A stretch of 45,096 nucleotides of DNA from JBGSON01 sp041739085 (GTDB taxonomy: Bacteria > Patescibacteriota > Gracilibacteria > CAIRYL01), in the NCBI GenBank assembly GCA_041739085.1, contig JBGSON010000055.1, positions 1 to 45,096 of the forward strand, written 5' to 3'. The notes beneath the pieces are model-generated. The model searched no databases. It had not been told where the DNA came from and saw only the letters and a program-made list of their open reading frames with translations. Within the stretch, counting starts at the first letter, position 1, and each line of letters opens with the position of its first letter. Of this stretch, positions 33,259 through 41,373 are shown piece by piece. The position numbers and the translations under genes are program-made.

Positions 33259-33667
33259 GGTGTTTTGGGTGAAAGATGTGGTGCTAGCGATCCCGATAGA
33301 ACCGGAATCTCCCACAAAAGCCAAAATATTGTAATGAAATATCCCGTTTGCGGCAATGCCATTTTCTGAAATATTTTCTGAAAAAGTACAAATCACAACA
33401 TATAAATCACACAGCTGGTCAGCTGTAGGATACTCTATGAACCTTACAAATTCCTTGGCAGTCACTCGTCCTCGGGTGACGCAAGGGTCGCCCCGGGAGG
33501 GGCGACTCCCAGTTAAAGAGAAAGCACAAAAGACAAAACACGAAAAAGTATTCCAGTGTTCAAGTGGGCAAATGCGGATAAGCTTTTTCTCCCTTCTTCA
33601 CTGGTGAGCTTGCCAGCTTGCACACTTGCTGGCTTTCTTCACATTCTCCCTCTCAACTTTATAAACC
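33259..33667. repeat. 409-bp spacer with palindrome, two hairpins and word repeats
   Basis: No gene seen. From left: ACAGCTG/CAGCTGT palindrome (33411-33426), hairpins GTCAC/GTGAC (33461-33480) and GTCGCCCC/GGGGCGAC (33487-33506, 4-base loop, followed by TCCCAG), ACAAA-type words (33518-33546), and CAAG/CTTG arms at 33553-33582 and 33606-33633. An L1 leader regulatory site could hide here, but I cannot show one. Confidence 0.6.
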
Positions 33668-34051
33668 TCATGAACTTCCCTTCTTCCTCAGCACGACGAC
33701 CCAGAGCTCAGGGTGCTCTTCCATCATCCGACGAACGTCGCGTTCTACTGTCTGGATCGAATCACTGTTCATCCAACCAGTCATAGTCTCCGTGCGGTAG
33801 TCGATCGTCATCTCGCATCCGGGAATATCATCTGGGCTGGGATCGTTCCCCTCCCACTGAAATCCAATGGACCCGAGAATGGGATCGATACTCACCCGGT
33901 CTCTTTCTGTCTGACTCCACCCGCGGAACCCATCAATAAAATACTGAAAACTGATCCTCATCGCGTCAAGGGGGATGCGGAAGGATCCGATCTCTTGAGT
34001 TCTTTCATTTCCATTCACTGAAGGAGCAGGGAGTTCTTGGTTTTCAGTCAT
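33668..34051 (-). CDS. Hypothetical 127-residue protein
   Basis: Not recognised. Mixed alpha/beta character, no signal or membrane segment. A middle part with FRIPLDAMRISFQYFIDGF and CEMTIDYRTETM looks beta-rich. The end (VERDVRRMMEEHPELWVVVLR) is a helix plus strand. It is downstream of the channel fusion gene on the same strand, separated by GAAGTAG tandem repeats (34060-34120), so it may or may not share its transcript. Confidence 0.6.
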   Translation of the reverse strand: MTENQELPAPSVNGNERTQEIGSFRIPLDAMRISFQYFIDGFRGWSQTERDRVSIDPILGSIGFQWEGNDPSPDDIPGCEMTIDYRTETMTGWMNSDSIQTVERDVRRMMEEHPELWVVVLRKKGSS

Positions 34052-34059
34052 AGTGTTAG

Positions 34060-34120
34060 GAAGAAGTAGGAAGTAGGAAGTAGGAAGTAAGAAGTAGGTA
34101 GTAAGAAGCAGGTAGTAGAA
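34060..34120. repeat. Short tandem repeat of GAAGTAG-type words
   Basis: About eight imperfect units, each about seven bases (GAAGTAG, with GGTAGTA variants). It lies between the channel gene stop and the 127-residue gene start. A site prone to slippage. Confidence 0.8.
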
Positions 34121-34139
34121 GATTGAGACAGGAAGAAGA

Positions 34140-36587
34140 TTATTCTACAAAAAACCAGTCCTCTACGTTCCACCAGATATTCCCTCCTGCTCCTTTCGGA
34201 TCCCATCCGGAGAGCGCGTCATCCTGAACGCTCCGGTAGACGCCGAACGCAAGCGGGATAACGGGGATCGCTTCTCCCCAGTATTCCTGGATCTTCTTGG
34301 AGATCGCGTCCCTCCGCTCTTCAAACATGGTGGAAGAGAACTGATCGACGAGTCTCACGAGATTTTTTGCTGATCCATCGGAAAGACCGGCGAGATAATC
34401 TCTCTGATAAGAGTTCCAGAATTTGAGAGGCTCTTCGAGTTCGCTTTCCCTGTTGATGTAGAGAAGCCCCCCATGATTTCTCTCTTCAAAAAGTGAAGCG
34501 GTCGACCCGTCGACGACGGTGACGATGACTTCAAGCCCGGCATTTTCGAGATCGCTCCTGATCTTGTCTACGACCCTCATCTCGGGAGAATCATTGACTC
34601 CCTCAGAAATGATGAGTTCTACCGGATCTGTGATCCGCAGGGAGGAGATGAGATCTTTCGCTTTTTCCGGATCATAGGGATACTCATTCACTTCATCAAA
34701 ATAATCTGAAGCGGCTTCCGGCCGATAGCTTTTTGCCGCTTTTCCGTCTCTCCCGAAGAGTATCTCCGCGACTTTCTGCCGGTCGATGGCGTACATGAGT
34801 GCTTCCCGAAAAATGTGGTCACTAAACGGGAACACATGGAGGTCCGGCTGAAGGAGGTAGAACTGTTCAGAAGGATCGCTCTTCATGATTATCCCTTCAT
34901 CGTTTTTCAGCGAGAGGTATGTCTTCATGCTCAGGTTCCCGGCGAGATCTGTTTCACCGAGACGGATCTTCTCGGGAAGTTCCTTGTCGAGGACGATGAC
35001 CCTGATTGTTTCGATGAGCGGTCTTCTTCCGGGGAAATATGGATTCCTCGTAAAGATGGCGTACTTCCCGGGAATGAATTCAGACAGAAGATAAGGGCCG
35101 TCGAGAGGAGGAGGATTTGTTTTCATCTTCTCGTCGATCCCCGCCATCCCGAGTTCATGCGTGAGCATCTCGAATTCATGCTTCGGATAGAGGGGGAACT
35201 CCTCGACGATCGAACGGACGCGTTTTTCATATTCCACAATGATCGTCTGTTCGTCTCGCACGGTGACATGTTCGCGATTCGGATCTTCCACGAGCATGAT
35301 GCTGAAGAAGAGGTCGTCGGAGGTCAAGGGGGTCCCGTCCCCCCACTTGAGACCGGGCGTGAGTTCCCAGCGGACTTCTGCTCCTCCGTCTGGAAGAAAC
35401 TTTACCGTATCGTTCGTGAAGCTCGGGATTTCATTTACGAGATTCGCCGTGACTTCTCCTCCTTCCTTTTCATGGAGAAGTCCGCGCATGAGAAGCCCTT
35501 CGATGATACCGGAAGTGTTCAGGGAACTGAGCACAGGGATGGAAAAAACAAGCTCTTCCCGTACGGAAACAGGTCTTTTCCCTTCAGAGAGAACGACAGG
35601 ATGTCCGTCGTCGCTCTTCCCGAGGGAGGAGAAGAAAACACCGGTCCCGATGATGAGCGCGATGAAGAGGATCCTCCCCATATACCGGTTTATCGTCGGA
35701 GCAAAGGATTTATATTTCTTCCGGATATCAAGATTGAAGACCGTGACCGTTCTCACAAGCGTCAAAAAGATGACGGCGTATGACGCGATGAAGAGTTTGT
35801 CCGCCGCGACCATGTAGGGGACATCGGGGAGACTGTCCGCTTGCGTAAAGTGGAACGCGATGCAGGAGAGGAGGGCAGTGACGCCGATCGCGGAATTCGC
35901 TTCCAGGTTATCGGGGGTGATGAAAAAGACGAGCATCGCCATCCCGACGATGATCGCGAGCGGGAGGAGGAATTTGATGATAAAGGTCATCATCGGGCGC
36001 TCCAGCTTGAGGATAAATGAAACAGAATCCATCTCCAGTGGCGTCCCCTCATTCGCGATCGATCCGAAGTCAGAGGCATATCTTTTCTGGGTGACTTCTG
36101 CCTGGAAATAGGGTTCGTAGATCCATCCGGTTATAGAAAACTGAGAATTCATCCCGCTCCCCGCAAGATCGGGAACGAGTATCCCTTCTTCTTTCGGGAG
36201 ACCAAACTCTATTCGGAGCTCCTGCCGGTCAAAAGGAAAATCCTGGAGGGGGAAGTTCCCCCTGAACGTCCCCTGAGCATGCCACCTGACGCTCTGCCAG
36301 TCGCCTTCATTCTCCCGCGCGATTTCCTGCAGTGAATCGATTTCTCCGTTTGCGAAGATGATTTCCGGGATCTCCTCGCTTTTTCCGAGCCATTTGCACC
36401 AGATGACGAGGTCGGCGGAAAATCTCCCGTTGTTTATTTCGAATTGCGAGACATCGGTAAGAAACGCACCCACGTAGACTTTTCTCTGAGCAGTGTTCTC
36501 CGCCCTGCTCATCGACGGAGAAGAGAAGATCATCCCGCAGATGATGAGGGGAAAGAGAAGAGCCTGAATGCTCCAAACCCTGTTCAT
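34140..36587 (-). CDS. Pentameric ligand-gated ion channel fused to a peptide-binding protein
   Basis: 815 residues. A signal peptide (~1-29) is followed by an extracellular beta-domain of the pLGIC (Cys-loop/GLIC) type with the Pro-loop signature FPFDRQELRIEFG at ~117-129. Four membrane helices follow: M1 ~198-222, M2 ~227-249 starting LEANSAIGV, M3 ~259-284 (YMVAADKLFIASY), M4 ~303-322. M2 with Glu229 and the LPDVPYM loop closely match the pattern of GLIC, so a cation-selective pore is inferred. After M4, ~340-815 form a complete SBP_bac_5 (dipeptide/oligopeptide-binding) domain: LKWGDGTPLTSDDLFFSI, FTRNPYFPGRRPLIETIRV, FREALMYAIDRQKVAEILFG and YPYDPEKAKDLI. M4 ends outside the cell in pLGICs, so the binding domain should be extracellular. 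It follows the 345-residue gene on the minus strand. No ABC permease genes are near. Confidence 0.9.
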   Translation of the reverse strand: MNRVWSIQALLFPLIICGMIFSSPSMSRAENTAQRKVYVGAFLTDVSQFEINNGRFSADLVIWCKWLGKSEEIPEIIFANGEIDSLQEIARENEGDWQSVRWHAQGTFRGNFPLQDFPFDRQELRIEFGLPKEEGILVPDLAGSGMNSQFSITGWIYEPYFQAEVTQKRYASDFGSIANEGTPLEMDSVSFILKLERPMMTFIIKFLLPLAIIVGMAMLVFFITPDNLEANSAIGVTALLSCIAFHFTQADSLPDVPYMVAADKLFIASYAVIFLTLVRTVTVFNLDIRKKYKSFAPTINRYMGRILFIALIIGTGVFFSSLGKSDDGHPVVLSEGKRPVSVREELVFSIPVLSSLNTSGIIEGLLMRGLLHEKEGGEVTANLVNEIPSFTNDTVKFLPDGGAEVRWELTPGLKWGDGTPLTSDDLFFSIMLVEDPNREHVTVRDEQTIIVEYEKRVRSIVEEFPLYPKHEFEMLTHELGMAGIDEKMKTNPPPLDGPYLLSEFIPGKYAIFTRNPYFPGRRPLIETIRVIVLDKELPEKIRLGETDLAGNLSMKTYLSLKNDEGIIMKSDPSEQFYLLQPDLHVFPFSDHIFREALMYAIDRQKVAEILFGRDGKAAKSYRPEAASDYFDEVNEYPYDPEKAKDLISSLRITDPVELIISEGVNDSPEMRVVDKIRSDLENAGLEVIVTVVDGSTASLFEERNHGGLLYINRESELEEPLKFWNSYQRDYLAGLSDGSAKNLVRLVDQFSSTMFEERRDAISKKIQEYWGEAIPVIPLAFGVYRSVQDDALSGWDPKGAGGNIWWNVEDWFFVE

Positions 36588-36656
36588 GGGAAAGATGAGA
36601 AGGAACTTCTTTCCTCAATGTAGTCTTGGGAACGGGCGAGGAGAGAAGAGCTTAAT

Positions 36657-37694
36657 CTACTGAGAAATGAGCCCGAGGTCAATCCCATTCACCGGAGTCA
36701 CCGTGACATCGGCAATAAGCGCCTCCCTGTTCATCTCGATGGCATTCATTTTCAGATCCACTGCTTTGATCTCATAGGTATACCTTTTCTCGAGGTTTAA
36801 GAGGAATCCTCCCTGGGCGCGGAAATCCACCGCTTTACTCTTTGTTGCGACGAAGGAAGTGAAGCTTTCCTCTGCTTGATTTGAAGCATACGCGTTGAGG
36901 TCCGCGAGGAATCTTTTTTCCTCTTCGTTCGCTTTCGTCTGGTACTCGATATAATTCCTCTCGGCGACCTGCCTTCGGGAAACAAGATTATAATATGTCC
37001 TTGTTGCCGATTCTCTGAGATTCTTGCCGGTGGCAAGGTATTCCTCGATCGCAAGAGAGCGGTCAGCGGTCGTGTCGAGATAGGACCGGATATTTGTTTC
37101 ATTGAAGTTATTCAGTCTTTTGAGGAGCGCGACTTCCGCATCGAGCCGGGAGGGAAATTCGTTCATCCCGATCGTAAAGGGGATCATGAAGATCCTGAGC
37201 GTGTTCGCTCCTTCGAGGGAGACGGACTGAAACGGTCTTGAGAGTTCTTCCTGGAATTCGCGGACTCCGGCGAACTTTACCGGGATGAGGATGTCGAAGA
37301 TGTCGGGATTCTCCCGGAGATAGAGATGCGTGGACTGCGCCGCAGAAACGGCTTCCATCGGGAGGGTGGCGAGAGCGATGAGCCACTCCTCTCTTGCCAT
37401 GTCACCGAGGATCACATTCGCACTTTCCACGTCTGCGTGAGCAGTAACGACCGGAGCTGGTTTCGGAAGATGCGACGTGATGAAGAAGATCGCTTTCGGG
37501 GTGATTGCACTCAACAAGAAAACAATGATGAATGCGAGAGTCCCGATGAGCGCGAACCGGAGTATGGCCCAAAGGTCCTGAAGGACGCTCATGACGAGAT
37601 CGGAGTATGAAGGGATAAGGGAGAACCTTCCGTGGACATACTCATAGGCGAGCGAGAGTTTCTTTGCCTTTCTTCGGATCCGTGACCGGTCCAT
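36657..37694 (-). CDS. Unknown membrane-anchored helical protein upstream of the channel
   Basis: 345 residues. A basic cytoplasmic start (SRIRRKAKKLSLAYEY) precedes one or two membrane segments (~44-75, LRFALIGTLAFIIVFLLS then PKAIFFITS). The remaining ~270 residues are likely outside, mostly helical and rich in Glu, Asn and Arg, with a coiled-coil-like zone ~215-310. No motif recognised. The stop lies 70 bases before the channel gene start on the same strand, with a promoter in front of this gene only, so the two are probably cotranscribed. An auxiliary subunit or sensor partner of the channel is possible but unproven. Confidence 0.75.
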   Translation of the reverse strand: MDRSRIRRKAKKLSLAYEYVHGRFSLIPSYSDLVMSVLQDLWAILRFALIGTLAFIIVFLLSAITPKAIFFITSHLPKPAPVVTAHADVESANVILGDMAREEWLIALATLPMEAVSAAQSTHLYLRENPDIFDILIPVKFAGVREFQEELSRPFQSVSLEGANTLRIFMIPFTIGMNEFPSRLDAEVALLKRLNNFNETNIRSYLDTTADRSLAIEEYLATGKNLRESATRTYYNLVSRRQVAERNYIEYQTKANEEEKRFLADLNAYASNQAEESFTSFVATKSKAVDFRAQGGFLLNLEKRYTYEIKAVDLKMNAIEMNREALIADVTVTPVNGIDLGLISQ

Positions 37695-37718
37695 GAGGAG
37701 AGAAGAAAAATGGGGGTT

Positions 37719-37747
37719 ATAGTTACATATTTCTTGTAGTTTGTCAA
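37719..37747 (-). promoter_or_regulatory. Sigma70-type promoter of the channel operon
   Basis: On the minus strand TTGACA (37742-37747) and AACTAT (37719-37724) are 17 bases apart, ending 25 bases before the ATG at 37694. The -35 is a perfect match and the -10 is moderate. Confidence 0.6.
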
Positions 37748-37771
37748 CATCTTGTTTCCGACAAGCTGTGC

Positions 37772-37850
37772 GTTCATAAAGTTCATAAAGTTGTACCGAG
37801 CAAAATAGTTAACTTTTAAACTTTATAACTTTATGAACTTTATAACTTAA
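37772..37850. repeat. AAAGTT-word inverted repeat between comEC and the channel operon
   Basis: The left arm (37772-37792) has two ATAAAGTT words. The right arm (37810-37850) has their inverse several times. AAAGTTCATAAAGTT is exactly matched between arms. Located right behind the comEC stop on the minus strand, so it may fold in the 3' end of that transcript. Confidence 0.75.
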
Positions 37851-37856
37851 TGAGCC

Positions 37857-39341
37857 TTATGGCTTTCCCATCTCCCCCTGAAGCCGGAATCTTCTCAGTC
37901 TGTGGAATGTGAGACCGAAAAGGCAGATCATCCCATAGAGAATACAAAGTCCGACTGCGTCGACTGAAAATACAGTATCAGAGAATGGAAGCGTCGAAAA
38001 ACTGTGGACGATGAAAAGAGTACTCCTGAGAAGTCCGTATGCCCCGAAAGCAAAGATCATCCCTATTCCGGGAAGAAGACTCAGGGATGAAAGGAGCATG
38101 GCAACGGGGATAACCGGCGCGACGAGGAGGTTGGCGAGGGGGGAGACGATGGATACCGTTCCGAAATAGAATGCGATGAGGGGGAGGGCTCCTGCCTGAG
38201 CGGCAAGTGTCGCTTCGAGAGCTTCGCGGAATCCGAAAGCACGGGGAATGCCATCAAAGAGACGACTCCAGAGGGGGGTGAAGAGGATGAGCCCCGAGAC
38301 GGCGGCAACGGAAAGCTGAAAAGAGACGTCGCGCGCGAGGAGAAAAGGATTCATGAGGACCATGAAAAACATACTCCAGAGGAGGAAATAAAAAGGAGTC
38401 CCTTCGTTTCCCGAATGAAGGATGAACAGGGAGAGGATCCCCATGATCGCGGCGCGGACAATGGATGAAGAAGCTCCCGTGAGAAGGACAAAAGCGATGA
38501 CCGTCAAAAAAGTAAGCGTGAGATTCCATTTTTTTGGAAAAATCCGGAACATCCAGAAGAGAAAGACGATGAGGATCGTGATGTTGAACCCCGACAACGC
38601 GAGGAGATGGGAGAGTCCGGTCTTTCGAAATTCTTCAATGATCTCAGGAGGAAACCCTTTTTCTCCGCCGAGGAGGATCCCCGCAGCAAAACTCGCTTCC
38701 GGTTCGGGTATCTGTATCCGGAGCCTTGTGTCGAGCGCAGTCCGGACCGCATAGAGTGCACGAAAAAGAGGAGAGCCGTTTCCAGCGCTCACGAAACGAA
38801 CCTTTCCCCAGGGAATATAAGCGTATACGCCTTCTTTTTCGAGATATGTTTTGTAGGAAAAATCCTCCCATTCCGGAGGGACGGTGAGCGTACCCGTGAT
38901 TTCAAGCTCATCGCCATATTTGAGCAAAGGGTTTTTCGGCACATTCACGAGGATCTCTCCGGATACCCGGATGAAATCCGGATCTTCTGTCCTCTTCAGT
39001 CCGGAAGTCTTCATGAATATTTTCATCTTGTCTTCGCGGACATCGGGATACCGGGAGACGATCCCGGCTATGGTCATGAGCTCTTTTGAACCGGACGGGA
39101 GCGCGTATTTCGCCGATTCTCCTTCTCCCGGGATATGGAGCGCGAAGAAAAGACGGAGGACTCCGAAGAAAAAAGCGGCGAACCAGATCCCCGAGATCTT
39201 CCATGGGATCTTCGCCATGAACGGGAAAAGGAAGATGACGGCTCCGATTGATATCGACCAGGGGTCAAGAGAGAGGTCAGCGACAAATACTCCCGCGAGG
39301 AATGAAATAAAAAAGCCGCTGATCACAAGAGTTCTCTCCAT
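37857..39341 (-). CDS. comEC: ComEC/Rec2-type DNA uptake channel protein, short form
   Basis: 494 residues. ComEC passes single-stranded DNA through the membrane in natural transformation. Seen: N-terminal membrane segments, a DUF4131-like beta-rich part (~90-185, ISGEILVNVPKNP, YGDELEITGTL), the competence signature GLSHLLALSGFNITILI, SSSIVRAAIMGI, and about eight further membrane helices (SFQLSVAAVSGLILFTPL). The C-terminal metallo-beta-lactamase nuclease domain of long ComEC proteins is absent. No other competence or pilus genes are visible. Transcribed alone on the minus strand. Confidence 0.93.
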   Translation of the reverse strand: MERTLVISGFFISFLAGVFVADLSLDPWSISIGAVIFLFPFMAKIPWKISGIWFAAFFFGVLRLFFALHIPGEGESAKYALPSGSKELMTIAGIVSRYPDVREDKMKIFMKTSGLKRTEDPDFIRVSGEILVNVPKNPLLKYGDELEITGTLTVPPEWEDFSYKTYLEKEGVYAYIPWGKVRFVSAGNGSPLFRALYAVRTALDTRLRIQIPEPEASFAAGILLGGEKGFPPEIIEEFRKTGLSHLLALSGFNITILIVFLFWMFRIFPKKWNLTLTFLTVIAFVLLTGASSSIVRAAIMGILSLFILHSGNEGTPFYFLLWSMFFMVLMNPFLLARDVSFQLSVAAVSGLILFTPLWSRLFDGIPRAFGFREALEATLAAQAGALPLIAFYFGTVSIVSPLANLLVAPVIPVAMLLSSLSLLPGIGMIFAFGAYGLLRSTLFIVHSFSTLPFSDTVFSVDAVGLCILYGMICLFGLTFHRLRRFRLQGEMGKP

Positions 39342-39401
39342 CTCATATCATTTTCGGGGAAGACGGGAAAATTGCAAACGACTACATTTCTGCAATACTT
39401 T

Positions 39402-39445
39402 TTGACGGACACGGAGAAATAAATTAAAATAAGACTACTTTAGTA
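39402..39445 (+). promoter_or_regulatory. Promoter and possible operator of the Rrf2 gene
   Basis: TTGACG (39402-39407), 17-base spacer, TAAAAT (39425-39430). The 10-bp palindrome TACTTTAGTA (39436-39445) sits just after the -10, where repression would be effective, six bases before the ATG. Autoregulation by the encoded Rrf2 protein is inferred. Confidence 0.5.
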
Positions 39446-39451
39446 CGAATT

Positions 39452-39856
39452 ATGATCCGGTTTTCCCAGGCGGTGGAATATGGATTTCTCGGCCTCATCG
39501 AACTCGCAAAGGCGAAGAAGCCGCTTGCTCTCGGAGAACTCGCGAAGAGGGCAAACGTCCCCGACAACTTCCTCGCAAAAATCTTCCAGAGGCTTCAGCG
39601 CGCCGGGATCGTTGTTTCCAAACGCGGAAAAACCGGAGGATTTGTTTTCCCTGAAAATAATTCCTCCCTCAGCCTCTGGAAAGTGCTAAGCGCAATCGAA
39701 GGATCGAATACTCTCCAGAAATGCGTCGGTGAAAAAGGCCGATACTGCGAATGCGATCGAAACAAAAAATGCCTCCTCCAGAAGGTATGGAGCGATGCGC
39801 AAAAATCACTCGAAGACACCATGGAGAAATGGACAATCGCCGATCTTTTGAAATAG
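39452..39856 (+). CDS. Rrf2-family transcription regulator with four Cys
   Basis: 134 residues. Rrf2 proteins are small winged-helix regulators, often carrying an Fe-S cluster (IscR, NsrR, RsrR). Seen: MIRFSQAVEYGFLGLIELAK, helix-turn-helix LGELAKRANVPDNFLAKIFQRLQRAG, wing SKRGKTGGF, then Cys91, Cys99, Cys101 and Cys107 (KCVGEKGRYCECDRNKKC). The Cys pattern suggests cluster binding and redox or Fe-S sensing. The suf operon is a natural target candidate, though 17 kb away. It has its own promoter with a palindrome. Confidence 0.92.
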   Translation: MIRFSQAVEYGFLGLIELAKAKKPLALGELAKRANVPDNFLAKIFQRLQRAGIVVSKRGKTGGFVFPENNSSLSLWKVLSAIEGSNTLQKCVGEKGRYCECDRNKKCLLQKVWSDAQKSLEDTMEKWTIADLLK

Positions 39857-40000
39857 GGCGCAGGGAAGAGAAGGGATTTTTTCATCCATGCCCTTTTTGC
39901 TTGCGGAGTTGTAGAGTTTATATGAGTTTTAAAGATCCATAGTTAAAAACATTATCAGGAGATATTCAAAGAAATCAGGAGGGAGAAAAAATTGTTTTTT

Positions 40001-40048
40001 GATTTGTGTTTTATCTTTTGTGCTTTGTGTTTTGTCCTTTGTGTTTCC
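40001..40048. repeat. TTTGT-type word repeats before ruvB
   Basis: Repeated TTTGTGYTTTGTNTTTTGT-like words every seven to eight bases, the inverse orientation of ACAAA patches elsewhere. No facing left arm is obvious here. The rest of the 39857-40104 spacer shows no gene. Confidence 0.65.
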
Positions 40049-40104
40049 ATCGTCCTTGTTTCTTTTTCCCGTCGCCTCTAGAATACGGTTGAATCAATTT
40101 TCCC

Positions 40105-41151
40105 ATGACGATCTTCCGGACAACATCGCCTCTTCACGCGGATGAAAAAATTGAGAAGGAGGAGCTTTTTGAAATCACTCTCCGTCCAAAGACATTCGAA
40201 GAGTATGTGGGACAGAAACAGATCAAAAAAAACCTGGGAGTGTACATCGCGGGCGCAAAAAAAAGAGGAGAAGTGCTCGAACATGTCCTCCTCTATGGTC
40301 CTCCCGGGCTCGGAAAAACGACGCTCGCCCATATCATCGCCGTGGCCATGGGCGGATCTCTCCACATCACCTCCGGCCCCGCGATCGAGAAACCGGGAGA
40401 TCTCGCTGCCCTCCTCACGAATCTCCGGGAAGGAGACATCCTTTTCATCGATGAGATCCATCGCCTGAAGACGATCGTGGAAGAGATCCTCTATTCCGCG
40501 ATGGAGGATTTTGCGCTCGATCTCATGGTCGGGAACGGTCCTGGTGCGAAATCCATGCGCCTGAAGCTCGCTCCTTTTACGCTCATCGGAGCAACGACGA
40601 AGATGGGTTCTCTCACCTCTCCTCTCCGAGACCGGTTTGGAAGCATCCATAAACTGGAATTCTATTCGCCGGAAGAAATCGAACTTATTCTGAAGCGGAG
40701 TTCCAGTATTCTCAAATGTTCCATCAGTCCGGAAGCGATCACACTCCTCTCCCGGTCTTCCCGTTCCACTCCTCGTGTCGCGAACCGGCTCCTCAAGCGC
40801 GTCCGTGATTTTGCCGATATGGAAGGGGATCATGAGATCTCTGTAAAAAACGCGGCGGACGCCCTCCGGCATCTCGGAGTCGACTCTGCCGGGCTCGACG
40901 AAACAGACCGCGCGCTCTTGCGGGTGATCATCGAAAAATTCTCCGGCGGTCCCGTCGGACTTTCCACCCTCGGAGCCGCACTCGCAGAAGAAAAAGAGAC
41001 GATCGAGGAGATCTACGAACCGTATCTCATCCAACTCGGATTCCTCCAGCGGACACCGAAAGGGAGGACCGCGACTCCGCATGCATACGCTCATCTCGGG
41101 ATTATTGAAAAAAATCCTCCCCGGCCTTCCCTCTTTTCGAAGGAAAGCTAG
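40105..41151 (+). CDS. ruvB: Holliday junction branch migration ATPase RuvB
   Basis: 348 residues, normal length. RuvB hexamers drive branch migration with RuvA. Seen: LRPKTFEEYVGQ, Walker A LLYGPPGLGKTTLAH, TSGPAIEKPGDLAALLTNL, Walker B DILFIDEIHRL, sensor IGATTKMGSLTSPLRDRFG, arginine finger region STPRVANRLLKRVRDFA and the C-terminal GGPVGLSTLGAALAEE and GFLQRTPKGRTAT. The start at 40105 follows TTTTCCC and no Shine-Dalgarno. ruvA and ruvC are not adjacent. Confidence 0.98.
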   Translation: MTIFRTTSPLHADEKIEKEELFEITLRPKTFEEYVGQKQIKKNLGVYIAGAKKRGEVLEHVLLYGPPGLGKTTLAHIIAVAMGGSLHITSGPAIEKPGDLAALLTNLREGDILFIDEIHRLKTIVEEILYSAMEDFALDLMVGNGPGAKSMRLKLAPFTLIGATTKMGSLTSPLRDRFGSIHKLEFYSPEEIELILKRSSSILKCSISPEAITLLSRSSRSTPRVANRLLKRVRDFADMEGDHEISVKNAADALRHLGVDSAGLDETDRALLRVIIEKFSGGPVGLSTLGAALAEEKETIEEIYEPYLIQLGFLQRTPKGRTATPHAYAHLGIIEKNPPRPSLFSKES

Positions 41152-41317
41152 AGACCTGATAACCCTGAAGTGACTCTTTCGCGGTTATACAGTTCACCAG
41201 GTTCCATTGAGGATTGCCGCTCTTTGGATGATCTGTCATGAGCGGTCTCCGGTGAGAATGCGAGGAGAAGTGATCACGTTTTTCAGTTCAAAGAGAATGA
41301 AGCCGGTTATTCCATAA

Positions 41318-41350
41318 GAAATAAGGCGCTCAGATGGAGCGCCTCATTTC
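41318..41350. terminator. Hairpin between convergent ruvB and lipoprotein genes
   Basis: GAAATAAGGCGCTC (41318-41331) pairs with GAGCGCCTCATTTC (41337-41350), one mismatch, 5-base loop. A perfect 8-bp GC-rich core with AT outer part serves both strands; the ends of both genes are near. No long U-tract. Confidence 0.65.
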
Positions 41351-41373
41351 TCGTTCAGTTCTTGGGAACCTCC

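Noticed and set aside
32446..33369. 307-codon plus-strand frame opposite rplA
   Set aside because: It overlaps ribosomal protein L1 and begins in word-repeat DNA; the translated product is shadow-like.
34815..35783. 322-codon plus-strand frame inside the channel fusion gene
   Set aside because: The minus-strand protein has clear channel and binding-protein signatures; the antisense translation is Arg/Glu-rich without recognisable features.
34140..36587. Ordinary oligopeptide ABC transporter locus
   Set aside because: The binding domain is fused to a channel and no permease or ATPase genes are near.
40078..41094. 338-codon minus-strand frame opposite ruvB
   Set aside because: ruvB is unmistakable and complete; the opposite frame has no motif and spans nearly the same length, which is typical of a shadow.
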